This document shows positions 60,035 to 64,000 of a stretch of 64,000 nt of DNA, one piece after another. Each line of letters begins with the position of its first letter. Within the stretch, counting starts at the first letter, position 1. The notes under the pieces are model-generated. The model saw only the letters and a list, made by a program, of their open reading frames with translations, did not search any database and had not been told where the DNA came from. The position numbers and the translations under genes were made by a program. This DNA is from Auanema rhodensis (lineage: Eukaryota; Nematoda; Chromadorea; Rhabditida; Rhabditidae): positions 5,332,001 to 5,396,000 of the forward strand of contig OZ059897.1 in assembly GCA_964057225.1 (NCBI GenBank), written 5' to 3'.

Positions 60035-61967
60035 ATGGCTGCTGCTCAAACTACTACAACTATTGAAACAGTGTCAGTTGTTCGGCCTTTAAAGGTGAGA
60101 GTTTTATACAAAAACTATTATTTTCTTACATTTGATCTTGTTGGTTATTGATTTGTACAATTCCCCTATTCACATTTTTCTTAAATTCTCCAGAATCCTT
60201 GAAAATACTAATTGAATAAGGTACTTTGGCTGTTTCCTCTCATCTGCAGGAGGTCCGTAAATTGACCTTGCCGTTTACATATTCTTCAATTAATCTTAAT
60301 ATTTTCCTCATGCTATTTACTATTTAATATTTTATCATAAAAATAAAAAAAACAGAAGTCAAATTACATAGAATTTGCAATTATTATTGATCATTTGAAT
60401 GTTTTAATTTAAAAATTCAAAAAATATATTCTGTTTATCAAAAAAATAATTGAAGAATTCATAAAATAAAAATAACTATATGCTATGTGTATTAGTTGCT
60501 AGGGTGGGGCTTGTGAACAAGAGCAATTTGTCAAAGTTTTTTCTGCTTTCTTCCAAGCAATAAGATTTTTTGATGGGGACAACTATTTTTCAATCATATA
60601 ATCATTATATCTTGGTCAATCATTATTGATTGATTTGCAAACTTATTACAAAACTTATCAAGCTTTATGTTTCATTCAATAAAATAATTTCAGGTTATTT
60701 CATTAATATGTTTGTGTATTGCTGTAGTTTTGGGAATAGTATCAGTTTGTTCTACATGGTGGCTAAGATCAGGTAAATTATTTTCAAAAATTACATAATA
60801 CATATATCTATCGTAAAGGATCATTCCGAACTGGATTGTTTTTGGAATGTACTTCATCTAGCGAACCAACCCAAGCTTCTCCCATTCCAAAAGGACCACT
60901 CCCAGGCAAATGCCATGCACCAGCTAGAGATTCCGGTAATTTTCAGATTTTCAATTTGAACTTTAATAAAAGCGATTTCAAAAATATTCTCGGTCCCCTT
61001 CGAAATAGCGCATAACGCTTTTACTTAAAAGAACCCGAACTAAATGATTAGTTTAGTTTATTGGTAATAGAAATTGTCCTTCTTCTCACTCAAGGTTATG
61101 AAGAATAATCTCGTATACTTCTAAACTTTTGAGGAAAAAACGAGATCTGTTTACTTTAATATATACTCTTGTATAGTATTTGTTAGAACTACTTTAGTAA
61201 AAAGGGTTAAAAACATGAACTTCAATGTCATAAAGCCTTGATCATTTGCGTACAAATTTCTTTTTACAAGATTCTTGAAATGTTTCTCTTCAAAAATTAT
61301 TTTAATTCTTTAGTATCTGTTCTAAGAAACCTGGTTGAATCAACAAATTTTTAAAATACTTGTAGAAAAAGTATGAAATTCTGTTCAAAAATCAATTAAA
61401 CTTAATTGACACAAAATGTGTAAATATAATTGAAATTAGTTTCTTATTTTTTTATTTTTTTTAGCTTATATCAAGGCTGTTGCGGCTTTGATGATCATTG
61501 CTCTTATTTTCACTGGTGTTGCTTTTTTCTTGAATATATGTGGTTTAAGTATGTCAGATATTCGACGAAAATATATTTTCTACAAGATCGCTACATATTT
61601 AGCCCTGTTTGCTGGTATATTTAATAAAATATTTGTTAAATACTCAATAAAATCTTTTTTTTAGTATTATTGGAATTAATTGCTCTTGTTCTCTTCCCAG
61701 CTGCATTTTATACTAAAATGAAGGATTATGGATCACGAAGAGATTGGGAGGTAAGAGATAGTTTTTCCTCCTAATAAAATTTAAAAAATTAATTTAAGTT
61801 CTATTTTTCATACTGTAATGTTTTAGGTGGATTGGTCATACGGCTTGGCGTGGGGTGCTACGCTTTTCACCTTTGGAGCTTCTTTGCTATTAATTTGCGA
61901 CAAAGAACATGAAGAAGTATATTACAAAGAGAAAACAATTTACAATCCACCCCCTGAGCTTCAATAA
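60035..61967 (+). CDS. vab-9: VAB-9/TMEM47 claudin-like junction protein
   Basis: Four-TM protein of the claudin-like TMEM47/BCMP1 group; C. elegans VAB-9 sits at epithelial adherens junctions and helps shape the body. Six exons (60035-60094, 60694-60772, 60819-60935, 61465-61614, 61665-61750, 61827-61967) total 633 nt, 210 aa. TM segments: about 21-42 (VISLICLCIAVVLGIVSV), 92-115 (AVAALMIIALIFTGVAFFLN), 131-150 (LALFAVLLELIALVLFP) and 172-190. The first loop has Cys residues (LFLECTSSSEP, GKCHAP). The C-terminal signature [21 protein letters not shown] matches TMEM47's [20 protein letters not shown], and an acidic, Tyr-containing tail (HEEVYYKEKTIYNPPPELQ) follows. Orthology is inferred from these blocks. 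Confidence 0.9.
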
Positions 61968-63666
61968 TTCCTTAATATCAAAAATTTTAATTTTCATCCA
62001 ATGATCTCGTTTTTTTTTGTTTTCAAATATTTTATTGAATAAGATATTTTGATCCTTTATCAGATAGACTAGACATAGTTTGTAAAGTCTAGCTAAAGAG
62101 TCGATTCGTTTAGTGAATTCATTCTTCTTTTTCTCCTTATAGCAAAAATTGTTTCTGTAAGAGTTGGCTAAGCTCTTATATATTCTTTTGAACGTACTGT
62201 TATCAGAATTCTTGCTATTCTGATGTTCTATCAGCGGGCAAATATTTCGGTTCAAAAACCTTGTTGCTCTTCCACTTTTTTTCAGTGCGATTCTGCTATT
62301 ACACGAGTACTTTTTTTTTCTTTGTTTTTTGAATCTGAATTTTTTTTTCAAACAAATATATTCATATATATTATTTTATAAGATGATTATTTGATTTTTA
62401 AAATCCATATACAGCCTATATCGGTGAAAAAAATACATTTACTGTATGTACATGATTAATTGTGATTTTACTATACCGCTGTTGTCTCTCTGTTTCCAGA
62501 TATGATAATAGAAATTTGAAGAATATGTATGGTTCCCTGTATTTTATTAATTTTCTTAAAGTTCATTTGAAATTAAATTTTTTTCATAAACGGAGATAGA
62601 AGTTATTGTTTCGGCGTTTATATGTATTTCTTTGAATGAGCATTTTTTGAAAAGAACACCAGAATGGCCTTCATTGGCCTCAATATTTCATAACAGATTT
62701 CGTACAATTAACCAATATTATTAAAAATATGTAAATAAACAATGATCAATTTATACAAAAAATATTCCAAAGATAGAACATTGAAATGTTACAAGCATAA
62801 CACACTTACATTCATTTTTTAAAATAATTTATATTCATATGAATAGAACAAGCATGAAAGTTAATAATAATTTGAATATTTTATAAATAAAATATAAAAA
62901 CACAATTCAATACAACTGTTAATGTTTTAAAATCTGAATAGTCTGACACAAGTAGTTTGTCCTTCTGATTCTTTCAACTCAATCAGATTATATGATACAG
63001 AGAAAATCCAAGAAAACTTCCATAAGCAATAAAGTAAATTTTCACACAACGTTTCTTTTCTTTGATTCTTAATTCATTCAGACAATGTTTGTTATCCTTG
63101 ATGATTTACTAGAAAAACTAGTACACAATCGGCTGTTGAATGAAATCTCATTTACATATGCCGTTGGTTAAATAGTGCCGCTGTTTCTGGATAACGGGTT
63201 AGGCCGGATCATATGAGCCTTCCAGTTTGAGAAAAGTTTTTCAGTTTGACTGCCACAGCGGGTCAATTTATTACAGTTCTAAAGGTCTTTTGGTAAATGA
63301 GACTAGGAGATAGGATTAACAAGTATTACGTGTGGCTAACCGGTACGATTTACCCCCTCAGGGCAATACCGCCTTTATGACAAAAACGGTAATAGTATGA
63401 AATTGAAAAGTACAATGTGGGGAGGAGTTGAAAGAAAAGAATAAAAAACGGAAAAAGACAACGAATAGAGAAGAGACGAAGAAGATGATCCGCCCACTGT
63501 TTCGTATGTGGCAGCTCAATTCTGCATTTTCTTTTTCTCTCTCTTGTATTAATTCGCTACCTCGCCGACTTCTATATATATATATATATATAATTGATAT
63601 TTTTAAAATTAAGAGTTTATAAGCTGAAATATAGAATTGATTATGCATTATATTTCTTCGTATATA
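61968..63666. other. Intergenic, promoter of ZP gene
   Basis: It begins with the VAB-9 3' UTR (AT-rich). A minus-strand 153-codon open frame at 61890-62351 is Lys/Phe-rich, overlaps the VAB-9 end and looks spurious. From about 63130 the sequence is less AT-biased, with CCGCCC at 63491-63496 and a (TA)n at 63573-63592 shortly before the next start codon, probably promoter and 5' UTR. Confidence 0.5.
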
Positions 63667-64000
63667 ATGATATTTTGGATTTATTTGTTTATTGATACTG
63701 TATATGGCCAATTTGGTATTACTTACAGAGAACCTAGATTGGTATGTTTTAAAAATATAAATTTTCTTATTTTGATTTAATTATTTTAAAAAAATATATG
63801 AATATAGGAATGTTCTGCGGATGGTATAAAGCTACATATTGAGCCATTGGGATTATTTACTGGACATATATATGTTAAAGGCTATTTCCAATCTCGGTAA
63901 TTATTATTTTAGATATTTAGATATTAAATATTTTAATTATATTTGACTGAACTCTTATAGATCATGTCATCTGGATTATAGTCATCAACGATTATCCAGT
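63667..64000 (+). CDS. ZP-domain (cuticlin-like) protein, 5' part
   Basis: Exons 63667-63741, 63808-63896 and 63961 onward (cut by the window end) read in one frame. A hydrophobic start (MIFWIYLFIDTVYG) is the signal peptide. Then the ZP N-module opening is seen: ECSADGIKLHIEPLGLFTGH, IYVKGYF, and SCHLDY. Nematode cuticlins show the same Cys...F-T/N-G-x-I/V-Y/F-V-K-G...C pattern. ZP proteins polymerise in extracellular matrix such as cuticle. About 69 residues are visible; the rest, including any TM anchor and cleavage site, lies beyond the window. Confidence 0.8.

Noticed and set aside
61890-62351. 153-codon minus-strand frame
   Set aside because: It is antisense to the end of VAB-9 and its A/T-rich 3' UTR, and the Lys/Phe/Asn composition follows base bias.

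Overview
The window is nuclear DNA of a nematode. It is AT-rich (roughly 70% or more by eye). Most introns are 40-50 bp, several 3' splice acceptors lie 0-8 nt upstream of start codons (as expected for spliced-leader trans-splicing), and four genes sit head to tail in an operon-like row. Gene content fits: spds-1-like spermidine synthase, an NKX6/cog-1 homeobox gene, a VAB-9/TMEM47 claudin-like gene and a cuticlin-type ZP gene. The clade cannot be fixed from sequence alone. Gene models were built by hand from splice sites. Summed exon lengths are multiples of three for every complete model except the tentative orphan.

Layout. 1-6365: a rearranged Polinton/Maverick (virus-like DNA transposon) region. 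It has a minus-strand DNA polymerase B gene with intact N-terminal, zinc-finger and exonuclease exons, cut off at a splice donor where a terminal repeat begins. Further terminal-repeat copies follow, two of them meeting head to head in a large palindrome. 6366-7365: repeat remnants. 7366-8898 (-): spermidine synthase. 9568-10910 (+): R3HDM4-like R3H-domain protein. 11105-13107 (-): secreted Cys-rich, Thr-rich protein. 14422-15181 (-): probable small secreted orphan. 15182-30211: 15 kb with no convincing gene. 30212-34817 (+): NKX6/cog-1 homeobox gene. 37240-38001 (-): four-TM protein. 39807-45516 (-): four-gene cluster YRDC, CAMKMT, CENP-S-like, CARNMT1. 45729-47867 (+): PIG-A, divergent from YRDC across 212 bp. 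47785-48927 (-): ATG10, whose coding end overlaps that of PIG-A antisense. 48928-60034: 11 kb gene-poor, pyrimidine-rich on the + strand. 60035-61967 (+): VAB-9/TMEM47. 63667-64000 (+): start of a ZP/cuticlin gene running off the window.

How the genes relate. The row at 39.8-45.5 kb combines tRNA t6A synthesis, two small-target methyltransferases (calmodulin lysine, carnosine) and a centromere/Fanconi histone-fold protein, the usual mixed housekeeping content of nematode operons. Both developmental genes (NKX6, VAB-9) lie downstream of long gene-free, microsatellite-rich stretches that probably hold their control regions or long 5' introns.
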